Origin: DATCZB01 sp035513215
GTDB taxonomy: Bacteria; Pseudomonadota; Gammaproteobacteria; Steroidobacterales; Rariloculaceae
NCBI GenBank assembly: GCA_035513215.1
Contig: DATKCK010000001.1
Location: 1 to 51,766 of the forward strand
Length of the DNA stretch: 51,766 bases
Reading direction: 5' to 3'
Under the pieces are notes generated by a model. The model ran no database searches. It saw nothing but the letters and a program-made list of their open reading frames with translations, and was not told the origin of the DNA. Within the stretch, counting starts at the first letter, position 1. Each line of letters starts with the position of its first letter. Below are positions 9,448 through 17,233 of this stretch, piece by piece. A program made the position numbers and the translations under genes.

Positions 9448-12084
9448 ATGACAAACTCCTTCGGTGCCCGCCAGCGGCTTCGCGCGGGACAGATCGACTA
9501 TGACATCTTCCGCCTCGATGCGGCCGGGGGGGACTACGCCTCGCTGCCGTTCACGCTCAAGATTCTGCTCGAGAACCTGCTCCGGCACGAGGACGGCGTC
9601 AACGTCACGGCCGACGACATCGCGGCGCTCGCGAGCTGGGATCCGAAGGCGCAGCCCGACAACGAGATCGCGTTCACGCCGGCGCGAGTCATTCTCCAGG
9701 ACTTCACCGGCGTCCCGGCCGTCGTCGATCTCGCTGCGATGCGCGATGCCGTCGTTGCGCTCGGCGGCAAGGCCGGTAAGATCAATCCGCTGTCGCCGGC
9801 CGAGCTCGTCATCGATCACTCGGTGCAGGTCGACCGTTTCGGCACGTCGACGGCGCTCGCCGAGAACAATGCCATCGAGTTCGAGCGCAACCGGGAACGT
9901 TACGCCTTCCTGCGCTGGGGCCAGAATGCCTTCGAGAACTTCCACGTCGTGCCGCCGAACACCGGCATCGTTCATCAGGTCAATCTCGAGTATCTGGCCC
10001 GTGTCGTCTTCGACGTCGAGCGGGACGGTCGCCGCCTCGCCTACCCCGACACGCTCGTCGGCACGGACTCGCATACGACGATGATCAACGGGCTCGGCGT
10101 CCTCGGCTGGGGCGTCGGCGGCATCGAGGCCGAAGCGGCGATGCTCGGCCAGCCGATCACGATGCTGACTCCTGAGGTCGTCGGCTTCGAGCTGACCGGC
10201 AGGCTCGCCGAAGGCGCGACCGCGACCGATCTCGTGCTGACGGTCACCGAGATGCTGCGTAAGCTCGGCGTCGTCGGCAAGTTCGTCGAGTTCTACGGCG
10301 AGGGCCTCGAGCATCTGCCGCTGGCCGACCGCGCGACGCTCGGCAACATGTCGCCCGAGTTCGGCAGCACCTGCGCCGTCTTTCCGATCGACGACGAGAC
10401 GCTGCGCTATCTGAGACTCACGGGCCGTCCGCCCGAGCAGATCGCGCTCGTCGAAGCCTATAGCAAGGAGCAGGGGCTCTGGCGAGGTCAGACGGCGCGC
10501 TACTCGGAAACGATCTCGCTCGATCTCGGCAGGGTCGAGCCCTGCATCTCGGGACCGAAACGCCCGCAGGAGCGCATCGCGCTGAGCGCGGCCGCGAAGA
10601 CGGTCGGGGGCCTGCTCGCCGACCAGTCGGCATCGGCCTCGATCGACGCTGACGGCGAGAGCTTCACGATCGAGGACGGATCGGTCGTCATCGCGGCGAT
10701 CACGAGCTGCACCAATACCTCGAACCCGGCCGTCATGGTCGGCGCCGGCCTGCTCGCCCGCAATGCGCTCGAGCGGGGTTTGAAGACCAAGCCGTGGGTC
10801 AAGACGAGTCTTGCTCCCGGATCGAAGGTCGTCACGGATTACCTCAAGCAATCGGATCTTCTCGACGACCTCGAGGGACTCGGGTTCAACGTCGTCGGTT
10901 ACGGTTGTACCACCTGCATCGGCAACAGCGGTCCCCTCCCCGAAGCGATCGACAAAGGCATCCGCGAAAGCGGACTGACGGCCTGCTCCGTGCTTTCCGG
11001 CAACCGCAACTTCGAAGGGCGGATCCACCCGCTAGTCAAGATGAACTTCCTCGCCTCGCCGCCGCTCGTCGTCGCCTACGCGCTCGCGGGCTCGATGAAA
11101 ATCGATCTCTACAAGGACCCGCTCGGCAAGGACAAGGATGGCAACGACGTCTTCCTCAAGGACATCTGGCCGAGCAGCAAGGAGATCCACGAGCTGATCG
11201 CCGCGAACATCGACGCCGATATGTTCTCGGCGAGCTATGCCGCCGTCTTCGACGGCGACGAGAACTGGCACGCTCTCGACGTGCCGAGCGGCGAAACCTT
11301 CGCCTGGGACGACGCTTCGACCTATATCAAGAATCCGCCCTACTTCGAAGGCATGACACTTGAGACGACCGAGCCGGCCGATATCGAGGGCGCGCGCGTT
11401 CTTGCGAAACTCGGCGACATGGTCACGACCGACCATATCTCCCCCGCCGGCAGCATCGCAGCCGACAGTCCGGCCGGCCGCTACCTTCAGGAGCTCGGCA
11501 TAAAGCCGAAGGATTTCAATTCCTACGGCTCGCGGCGCGGCAACCACGAGGTCATGATGCGCGGCACTTTCGCCAACATCAGGCTACGCAATCAGCTCGC
11601 GCCAGGGACGGAAGGCGGCTGGACCCGGCACCTGCCCGGCGGCGAGCAACTGTCGATCTACGATGCCGCGATGCGCTATCAGCAGGAAGGCACGCCGCTG
11701 ATCGTGATCGCCGGCAAGGAATACGGCGCGGGCTCCTCGCGCGACTGGGCCGCGAAAGGCACGGCGCTGCTCGGCGTCAAGGCCGTCATCGCCGAGAGCT
11801 ACGAGCGGATTCACCGGTCGAACCTGATCGGCATGGGCGTCGCGCCGCTTCAGTTTCTCGACGGCGAGAATCCGGAAACGCTCGGTCTGACCGGCGAGGA
11901 GACCTTCTCGATCGAGGGCCTCGGCAGCGAGCGCGTCGAGCGCGTGTCGGTCACGGCAAGATCGGACGACGGCTCGGAAAAGACGTTTCAGGCGCGCGTC
12001 AGGATCGATACCCCCAAGGAACAGGAGTACTTCGTCAACGGCGGCATCCTGCACTACGTGCTGCGCCAGCTCGCCGCCGCTTAA
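9448..12084 (+). CDS. acnA: aconitate hydratase A
   Basis: TCA-cycle enzyme that isomerises citrate to isocitrate with a [4Fe-4S] cluster. At 878 residues it is of AcnA/IRP1 type. The cluster ligands are visible: C421 in SCTNTSNPAVM, and C487 and C490 in GCTTCIGNSGPLP. Further blocks are GTDSHTTMINGLG, the swivel-domain GDMVTTDHISPAG, and KEYGAGSSRDWAAKGT. An IRP1-type enzyme could also bind RNA when the cluster is lost, but that is family knowledge only. It has its own extended -10 promoter, and the DUF2333 gene follows after 26 bases. Confidence 0.97.
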   Translation: MTNSFGARQRLRAGQIDYDIFRLDAAGGDYASLPFTLKILLENLLRHEDGVNVTADDIAALASWDPKAQPDNEIAFTPARVILQDFTGVPAVVDLAAMRDAVVALGGKAGKINPLSPAELVIDHSVQVDRFGTSTALAENNAIEFERNRERYAFLRWGQNAFENFHVVPPNTGIVHQVNLEYLARVVFDVERDGRRLAYPDTLVGTDSHTTMINGLGVLGWGVGGIEAEAAMLGQPITMLTPEVVGFELTGRLAEGATATDLVLTVTEMLRKLGVVGKFVEFYGEGLEHLPLADRATLGNMSPEFGSTCAVFPIDDETLRYLRLTGRPPEQIALVEAYSKEQGLWRGQTARYSETISLDLGRVEPCISGPKRPQERIALSAAAKTVGGLLADQSASASIDADGESFTIEDGSVVIAAITSCTNTSNPAVMVGAGLLARNALERGLKTKPWVKTSLAPGSKVVTDYLKQSDLLDDLEGLGFNVVGYGCTTCIGNSGPLPEAIDKGIRESGLTACSVLSGNRNFEGRIHPLVKMNFLASPPLVVAYALAGSMKIDLYKDPLGKDKDGNDVFLKDIWPSSKEIHELIAANIDADMFSASYAAVFDGDENWHALDVPSGETFAWDDASTYIKNPPYFEGMTLETTEPADIEGARVLAKLGDMVTTDHISPAGSIAADSPAGRYLQELGIKPKDFNSYGSRRGNHEVMMRGTFANIRLRNQLAPGTEGGWTRHLPGGEQLSIYDAAMRYQQEGTPLIVIAGKEYGAGSSRDWAAKGTALLGVKAVIAESYERIHRSNLIGMGVAPLQFLDGENPETLGLTGEETFSIEGLGSERVERVSVTARSDDGSEKTFQARVRIDTPKEQEYFVNGGILHYVLRQLAAA

Positions 12085-12110
12085 ACTGCAGACTTCCACA
12101 GAGAGGCAAG

Positions 12111-13103
12111 ATGGCGATACGGCTGCGAGACATGCCGCGGGAGCTGAAGCTGACGATCGTCGGCGGCGTCGCCCTGCTCGTGCTCGTCCAGCTTTTCTTC
12201 TGCTGGCGCTGGTCGCGCGAGCCGCCGCTCTACCTCGAGGCCGCGTTGCCGTCGGAGATTCCTGCCGTGACGGGCTATGTCACGGTCAACGCGCTGATCG
12301 AAACGGTCGACTGGCTGCTCGAGAAGCCGGGCGGCTATCTTGGCAACGACATCTATCCGCCGAGCGTCTGGCTCGACAATATGCCTAGCTTCGAGTTCGG
12401 CGCGCTCGTCCAGGCCCGCGACCTCGCGCGCGTGCTGCGCAACGATTACAGCCGCTCGCAGACCCAGTCGACCGAGCACCCGGCGCTGCGCAGCGCCGAG
12501 GAAGCCCTGAACCACCGTCCCGACCAATGGATCTATCCGTCGACGCAGCGAAGGCTGCGCGAAGCCCAGGACGCGCTCGGCGAGTACCGCTCCGGGCTCG
12601 TGAGCCGCGAGACTGCCGACGCGCAGTTCTATGCCCGGTCCGACAATCTGCGCGAATGGCTCGCGCTCGTCGAGCGCCGGCTCGGGAATTTGTCGCAGAG
12701 CCTGTCGGCCAGCGTCGGTCAGACCAGAATCAACACGGATCTCGCCGGCGAGCCGGCCGCGCAAGCCTCGACGCCGCGAGAATCCTCGATCCTCGTCAAG
12801 ACGCCGTGGCTCGAGCTCGACAACGTCTTCTTCGAGGCGAGAGGGTCGGCCTGGGCGCTGCTCCAGTTCATGGCGGCCGCGCAGGTCGACTTCGACGGCG
12901 TGCTCAGAGACAAGAACGCCGTCGTCAGCCTGCAGCAGGTCGTGCGCGAGCTCGAAGCGGGGCTCGCGCCGATTCGAAGCCCGATGATCCTGAACGGCGG
13001 CGGCTACGGCTTCTTTGCCAATCACTCGCTCGTGCTCGCCTCGTACATCTCGCGAGCGCATTCGGCCGTCATCGACCTTCGCGAGCTACTGGCTCAGGGG
13101 TAG
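12111..13103 (+). CDS. DUF2333 family inner-membrane protein
   Basis: 330 residues with one N-terminal membrane helix (about 13-33, TIVGGVALLVLVQLFF) and a large, probably periplasmic domain. Recognisable family blocks are VTGYVTVNALIETVDWLL, KPGGYLGNDIYPPSVWLDN and FEFGALVQARDLARVLRNDY. A Shine-Dalgarno-like AGAGAGG precedes the ATG. The DUF2333 family is found in proteobacteria and has no established function. The gene lies 26 bases after acnA and may be cotranscribed. Its last 18 bases overlap the convergent gene on the other strand. Confidence 0.85.
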   Translation: MAIRLRDMPRELKLTIVGGVALLVLVQLFFCWRWSREPPLYLEAALPSEIPAVTGYVTVNALIETVDWLLEKPGGYLGNDIYPPSVWLDNMPSFEFGALVQARDLARVLRNDYSRSQTQSTEHPALRSAEEALNHRPDQWIYPSTQRRLREAQDALGEYRSGLVSRETADAQFYARSDNLREWLALVERRLGNLSQSLSASVGQTRINTDLAGEPAAQASTPRESSILVKTPWLELDNVFFEARGSAWALLQFMAAAQVDFDGVLRDKNAVVSLQQVVRELEAGLAPIRSPMILNGGGYGFFANHSLVLASYISRAHSAVIDLRELLAQG

Positions 13104-13706
13104 ATTGCGCTCCAGGAGCACCAAGCCGCTCTCGAGCAATTCGCGAATCTCGTCGGGCATGCCGATCACGACCTCCGGCCCGTATATCCGGACGAGATCT
13201 TCCTCGCGCAGATAGTCCGGATGGTGTATCTCGACAATCAGCGCATACTCGAGCTGCCGATCGTCCCTGGCGACCTCGAGCCGGTAGGCGTGCGCGGCCA
13301 GCGGCATTTCCGAGGCCACGCCCATCGTCGCGGCCAGCCGGGGCGAAACCCGGATGCGGAAATACTGGTGATAGTCCTTGACGACGGTCCAGCCGGCGGC
13401 CTCGAACGTCGTCCCGATCGACCCGCCCGCGACGATCGCGGCGTGCACGGGCGCGAAGGCCGGATCGACCTCATCCGGGTACCGAACGAGAGCGAACGTG
13501 CGCGTGACGGGCCGGCGGTCGTGCAGGCTGTAGAGATCAGACAGTCGAATCCGTTCGTCGGCGTAGATCACCTCGACGCCGTAGCTGCCGAAGGTCTGCT
13601 CGATGCGCTCGCTGTTCAGTATCTGCGCCCGGGCCGCCGATGCGGTTAGCGCGCCGACGGCGAGCGTGGCTGCCGCGACGGCGACGAGTCGCAGATTCTT
13701 CAGCAC
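13086..13706 (-). CDS. exported protein of unknown function
   Basis: From the GTG at 13706 the protein has 206 residues and begins with a signal peptide (LRLVAVAAATLAVGALTASAARA). GGGAG lies 9 bases before the GTG, which supports this start over the longer frame to 13850. The mature part is about 180 residues without recognisable catalytic motifs; conserved-looking segments are FGSYGVEVIYADERIRLSDL and the Arg/Asp-rich C-terminus. It overlaps the upstream metallopeptidase gene by 7 bases and the convergent DUF2333 gene by 18. Coupling to the peptidase suggests cotranslation, not shared function. I do not recognise the family. Confidence 0.7.
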   Translation of the reverse strand: MLKNLRLVAVAAATLAVGALTASAARAQILNSERIEQTFGSYGVEVIYADERIRLSDLYSLHDRRPVTRTFALVRYPDEVDPAFAPVHAAIVAGGSIGTTFEAAGWTVVKDYHQYFRIRVSPRLAATMGVASEMPLAAHAYRLEVARDDRQLEYALIVEIHHPDYLREEDLVRIYGPEVVIGMPDEIRELLESGLVLLERNLPLSQ

Positions 13707-14464
13707 GCGCTCGAGCTCCCGACCCGCAGCCAGGTCGGCATCTGCTTCCAGCAATCGGCGAGGCGCCGATCGAGCCGCCGGAAATCGGGCTCGTGGCGTG
13801 CCACGAGCGCCCAGTACCGCGTGGAATGACTGAGATGACGCAGGTGGCAAAGCTCGTGCACGAACAGGTAGCGCACGAGCTCGGGCGCGACGAGCAGCAG
13901 CGCCGCGTTCAGGCTGATCGCGCCGGTCGAAGAGCAGCTACCCCAGCGCGTCTTTTGCAGCCGCACCTGAACGCCTGTGGGGACGAGGCCGATGGCCGCG
14001 CCCGCCTGCATCAGCCGCGGCTTCAGCCATGCCCTTCCCTGCGCGAGCAGCCAGCGCCTTAGCAGGCGTGGCGCATCGGCAAGCTCCGGATCGGCGCAGT
14101 GCAGCGTCAGCATGTCCGACTCGAAGACGAGTCGTGCCCGGCCGTTCGCGCTCGGCAGGTAGCGCACGGCGACCGTGGCGCCGACCGCGGCGAGCTCGAT
14201 GCTCGTCGGCCGGAACTCGGGCTCCGGATAGGTTTCGACGAGCTCGCGCCCGGCGCGACGGATCCAGTCGCGGTGCTCGTTGACGAACGATTCGACCGTG
14301 CCCGGCCGCATCCCCTTAGGCACGACGACCTCGACCGTTCGCGGCGGCAGCACCTGAATGATGAGCTGTCGCGCGCGCAGGCTCTCGCGAATCGAGAGCG
14401 CGACGCGCGAATCGCTCTCGAGCGTCGGTTCGCTGCCGTGCAATAGGGTTAGCTGAGCGCTCAT
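13700..14464 (-). CDS. YgjP-type (DUF45, M48-like) metallopeptidase
   Basis: Predicted zinc peptidase of 254 residues from ATG 14464. The motif HELCHLRHLSHS supplies the zinc-binding HExxH variant (H-E-L-C-H), and FRRLDRRLADCW is the C-terminal helix typical of the YgjP group. The N-terminal beta-rich part (IRESLRARQLIIQVLPPRTV, then WIRRA) also fits. An in-frame ATG at 14497 would add 11 residues; 14464 is preferred because GGA lies at a usable distance. No signal peptide is seen, so it should be cytoplasmic. It is divergent from tatD and overlaps the downstream exported-protein gene by 7 bases. Confidence 0.85.
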   Translation of the reverse strand: MSAQLTLLHGSEPTLESDSRVALSIRESLRARQLIIQVLPPRTVEVVVPKGMRPGTVESFVNEHRDWIRRAGRELVETYPEPEFRPTSIELAAVGATVAVRYLPSANGRARLVFESDMLTLHCADPELADAPRLLRRWLLAQGRAWLKPRLMQAGAAIGLVPTGVQVRLQKTRWGSCSSTGAISLNAALLLVAPELVRYLFVHELCHLRHLSHSTRYWALVARHEPDFRRLDRRLADCWKQMPTWLRVGSSSAC

Positions 14465-14528
14465 CTCGATTCCGGATTGAGCCTTGGCGCCAATCATAAC
14501 GCCATTTGCCGGTCGAACGTCTCACGTT

Positions 14529-14534
14529 CAGAAT
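14529..14534 (+). promoter_or_regulatory. candidate -10 of tatD, start at the ATG
   Basis: CAGAAT ends six bases before the ATG at 14541, the same geometry as at mnmA and rpe. No Shine-Dalgarno sequence is present in the preceding 30 bases. The hexamer itself is only a moderate match to TATAAT. Confidence 0.3.
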
Positions 14535-14540
14535 CCCGCC

Positions 14541-15335
14541 ATGCTCGAGCTCGTCGATATCGGCCTCAATCTGACCCACGACTCCTACGATAAGGACCGT
14601 CAGCGCGTGATCGACGAAGCGCTCGCGGCCGGCGTGTCGCGCATGATCGTCACGGGCACGTCCGTCACGGCGAGCGCCAGCGCGGCCGAACTATGCCTCG
14701 CCAGGCCCGGCGCGCTCTACGCGACGGCCGGCATCCATCCGCACCATGCGGCCAAGCTCGACGCGCACAGCATCGAAGCTCTCGGGCGCCTGCTCGAGAA
14801 CGACGCGGCCGTCGCCGTCGGCGAATGCGGCCTCGACTATTTCCGTAACTTCTCGCCGCGCGGCGCCCAGTTGCGGGCATTCGAGGCCCAGCTCGAGCTC
14901 GCAGCCGCCGTTGGCAAGCCCGTTTTCCTGCATCAGCGCGACGCGCACGAGGACATGCTGCGACTGCTCGGCCGGCACCGGCCCGCTCTCGCCGGTGGCG
15001 TCGCCCATTGCTTCACGGGCGATGCCGTGCAGCTCGGCGCGTATCTCGACCTCGATCTCCACATCGGCATCACGGGCTGGATCTGCGACGAGCGACGCGG
15101 CGATGCGCTGCGCGAAGCCGTTCGACTGCTACCGCTCGATCGCCTGCTGCTCGAGACCGATGCGCCGTATCTGCTGCCGCGCGACCTCGATCCGCCGCCG
15201 AAGAACCGGCGTAACGAGCCGAAGTTCCTGCCTCACGTTGCCGGCCGGCTCGCGGAGATTCTCGAGCTGCCGGTCGCCGATGTCGCCGGAGCTGCGACGG
15301 CCAATGCCGAGCGTCTGTTCGGCCTCGGCCGCTAG
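14541..15335 (+). CDS. tatD: TatD family metal-dependent deoxyribonuclease
   Basis: Amidohydrolase-fold nuclease of 264 residues. The metal-binding and family motifs appear in order: VDIGLNLTHDSYDKD, AGIHPHHA, VGECGLDYFRNFSPR, LHQRDAHEDM, AHCFTGD and LETDAPYLLPRDL. TatD enzymes act as 3'-5' DNA/RNA exonucleases in the cytoplasm, linked to oxidative damage repair. The longer frame from 14484 lacks conserved residues; ATG 14541 begins with MLELVDIGLN as in homologues. The gene ends 4 bases into the NERD-protein gene on the opposite strand. Whether it is TatD proper or the YcfH/YjjV subgroup is less certain; LTHDSYDKDR favours TatD. Confidence 0.92.
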   Translation: MLELVDIGLNLTHDSYDKDRQRVIDEALAAGVSRMIVTGTSVTASASAAELCLARPGALYATAGIHPHHAAKLDAHSIEALGRLLENDAAVAVGECGLDYFRNFSPRGAQLRAFEAQLELAAAVGKPVFLHQRDAHEDMLRLLGRHRPALAGGVAHCFTGDAVQLGAYLDLDLHIGITGWICDERRGDALREAVRLLPLDRLLLETDAPYLLPRDLDPPPKNRRNEPKFLPHVAGRLAEILELPVADVAGAATANAERLFGLGR

Positions 15336-15898
15336 GCAGGGCGGACGGCCGCGCGGATTTTCTCCCAGTGCGGCTCGAAGGCTTCGGTCAGGCGCCCGAC
15401 GTCGGCCTTGTCGTCGGGCTTGGCGTACTGCTCGAGCAGGTCGTCGGGCAGGGTCACGTCGCGCGGTCGGCCCTTGCTGAAATCCGCGAGACTGGGAAAG
15501 ACGACGAATCCGAGCACCTCGATGTCGCGAATGAGCTGGCGCACGGCCGCGACGCGATCGTAGAGCGTCGGCAACGGATTCTGGAACGTCGAGCGCTCGC
15601 CCGAGTCGATCGCGGTCCACTGATCCATGCGCTCGCTGGCGAAGACGACGCCCTGATAGCGCTTGACGTTGACCACCAGGATGCCGCGCGCCGTCAAGAG
15701 CAGGTGCTCGATATGGATCTCACCGCCCATCCCGTCCGGCACCAGCACGTCCTCGAGATGCTCGACCGCAATGGCCTTGAGCACGTCGGCAATGGACAAC
15801 TGCCGACGTCGCCGCCACCAGCGCCACGCGCACCAGCCGATGAAGAGTGCGACCGCGAGACCGATGATGGCGAAATCGAGGGGGCCGAGCACGCTCAT
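15332..15898 (-). CDS. membrane-anchored NERD-domain protein
   Basis: 188 residues. One N-terminal membrane helix (about 6-25) is followed by an Arg-rich stop-transfer stretch (WRWWRRRRQ) and a cytoplasmic domain resembling the nuclease-related domain: HLEDVLVPDG, then IHIEHLLLTARGILVVNVKRYQG, where the strand with N-V-K matches the core of the fold. NERD proteins are putative nucleases with little direct proof. The ATG overlaps the thrC stop in an ATGA arrangement (15895-15898), so translation is coupled to the threonine genes, which is an odd partnership. The longer frame to 16066 is inside thrC and not real. Confidence 0.8.
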   Translation of the reverse strand: MSVLGPLDFAIIGLAVALFIGWCAWRWWRRRRQLSIADVLKAIAVEHLEDVLVPDGMGGEIHIEHLLLTARGILVVNVKRYQGVVFASERMDQWTAIDSGERSTFQNPLPTLYDRVAAVRQLIRDIEVLGFVVFPSLADFSKGRPRDVTLPDDLLEQYAKPDDKADVGRLTEAFEPHWEKIRAAVRPA

Positions 15899-17211
15899 TC
15901 GACCCAGTCCGAAAGCGCTTCGCGCAGCGCGTCGATCTTCGGGGCCAGCGGCACGCTCTCGGCCTTGAGCTCGAGAATTCGGGCGAGCGAATCCGGCACG
16001 TCGACGGCCCTGCCGATGATCGGCTCGACGATCGTCTCGAACTTGGCGGGGTGGGCGGTCGCGCAAACCGACCAGGCGGCGCCGACGCGAGCGGCCTCAG
16101 GCAGATGATCGTAGGCGTGGAAACCCGTCGCCGTGTGCGGACACCAGATCTCGCCGAGCTGTTCGTAGCCCTTCAAGATCTCCGCACGGATCGAGGCGTC
16201 ATCGACCGGATGAGCCGCGATGGCCCGGCGCATCTCGCCGAAATCGGGTATCAGGTGAAACAACCGCTCCATATTGCTCGGATCGCCCACGTCCATAGCC
16301 GAGGCCAGCGTCGTCCTGCTCGCGCGCGGGCGCCATTCGCCCGTCGAAAGGTAGTCCGGGATCGTCAGATTCTCGTTGACGGCAAGGATAATCCTTTCGA
16401 TCGGGAATCCCATCGCCCGCGACCAGATGCAGGCTAGCGCATTGCCGAGGTTTCCGGTCGGCACGATGCAGTTCAGGCGTGAGCCGTGCCGCCGGAAGTG
16501 CCAGAGCGCGGCGGCCGAATGATAGGCGACTTGAGGGAGGAGCCGCCCGAGGTTGATGCTGTTGGCGGCGCTCAGCCGCAACCGTTCGCTCAGCACCTCG
16601 TCGCGGAACGCGGCTTTGACGAGCGCCTGGCAGTCGTCGAAGCTGCCGTCGACCTCGAACGAGCGCACGTTGTCGCCCCAGCAGCAAAGCTGATGTTGTT
16701 GCCGCGGCGATACCTGCCCGCGCGGAAAGAAGATGCCGACGCGCATGCCCTTGCGCCGATGGAACGCGGCCGCCACGGCGCCACCCGTGTCGCCCGAGGT
16801 CGCGACGAGGATCGTCAGCGGGCGCGGGTCGTCGGAGGCGAGCTTCGGCAGGGCGCGTTGCATGAGCTCGGCGAGAAATCGCGCGCCGACATCCTTGAAT
16901 GCGCCCGTCGGCCCGTGAAAGAGCTCGAGCACGGCGAGCGGCTTGGGGTCGGCGCGAAGCTCGCGCAGCGGCACCGGAAAATCGAGCGCATCGCGGCAGA
17001 TGTCGCCCAGATCCGCCTCGAGCGCGGAACCGGCGAAGAAAGGCGCAAGCAGCTCCGCCGCGATCTCGGCCAGGGATTCGCCCTCGATCCGCGCCGGGTC
17101 GAGCTTCGGCAGCGCGTCGGGCACGAACAGGCCGCCGTCACCGGCGAGCCCCTGCATGACGGCGCCGATCAGATCGGTTTCCTGGCTCCCTCGCGTGCTG
17201 ATGAATCGCAC
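15895..17211 (-). CDS. thrC: threonine synthase
   Basis: Last step of threonine synthesis: O-phosphohomoserine to threonine, with PLP. The protein has 438 residues. The PLP-binding lysine is K106 in GPTGAFKDVGARF; SGDTGGAVAAAF and the phosphate-binding PTGNLGNALA are also clear. The start is GTG at 17211, with GGAGGGG about 8 bases upstream. It follows the fused aspartokinase-homoserine dehydrogenase gene by 22 bases on the same strand. The homoserine kinase gene that normally lies between them is absent here, so its substrate must come from a kinase encoded elsewhere. Confidence 0.95.
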   Translation of the reverse strand: MRFISTRGSQETDLIGAVMQGLAGDGGLFVPDALPKLDPARIEGESLAEIAAELLAPFFAGSALEADLGDICRDALDFPVPLRELRADPKPLAVLELFHGPTGAFKDVGARFLAELMQRALPKLASDDPRPLTILVATSGDTGGAVAAAFHRRKGMRVGIFFPRGQVSPRQQHQLCCWGDNVRSFEVDGSFDDCQALVKAAFRDEVLSERLRLSAANSINLGRLLPQVAYHSAAALWHFRRHGSRLNCIVPTGNLGNALACIWSRAMGFPIERIILAVNENLTIPDYLSTGEWRPRASRTTLASAMDVGDPSNMERLFHLIPDFGEMRRAIAAHPVDDASIRAEILKGYEQLGEIWCPHTATGFHAYDHLPEAARVGAAWSVCATAHPAKFETIVEPIIGRAVDVPDSLARILELKAESVPLAPKIDALREALSDWVE

Positions 17212-17233
17212 GGATATCCCCTCCGGGTGTCGT

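Noticed and set aside
9406..11028. A 540-codon open frame on the minus strand across acnA
   Set aside because: acnA has all cluster cysteines and full length; the antisense translation has no domain or ribosome site.
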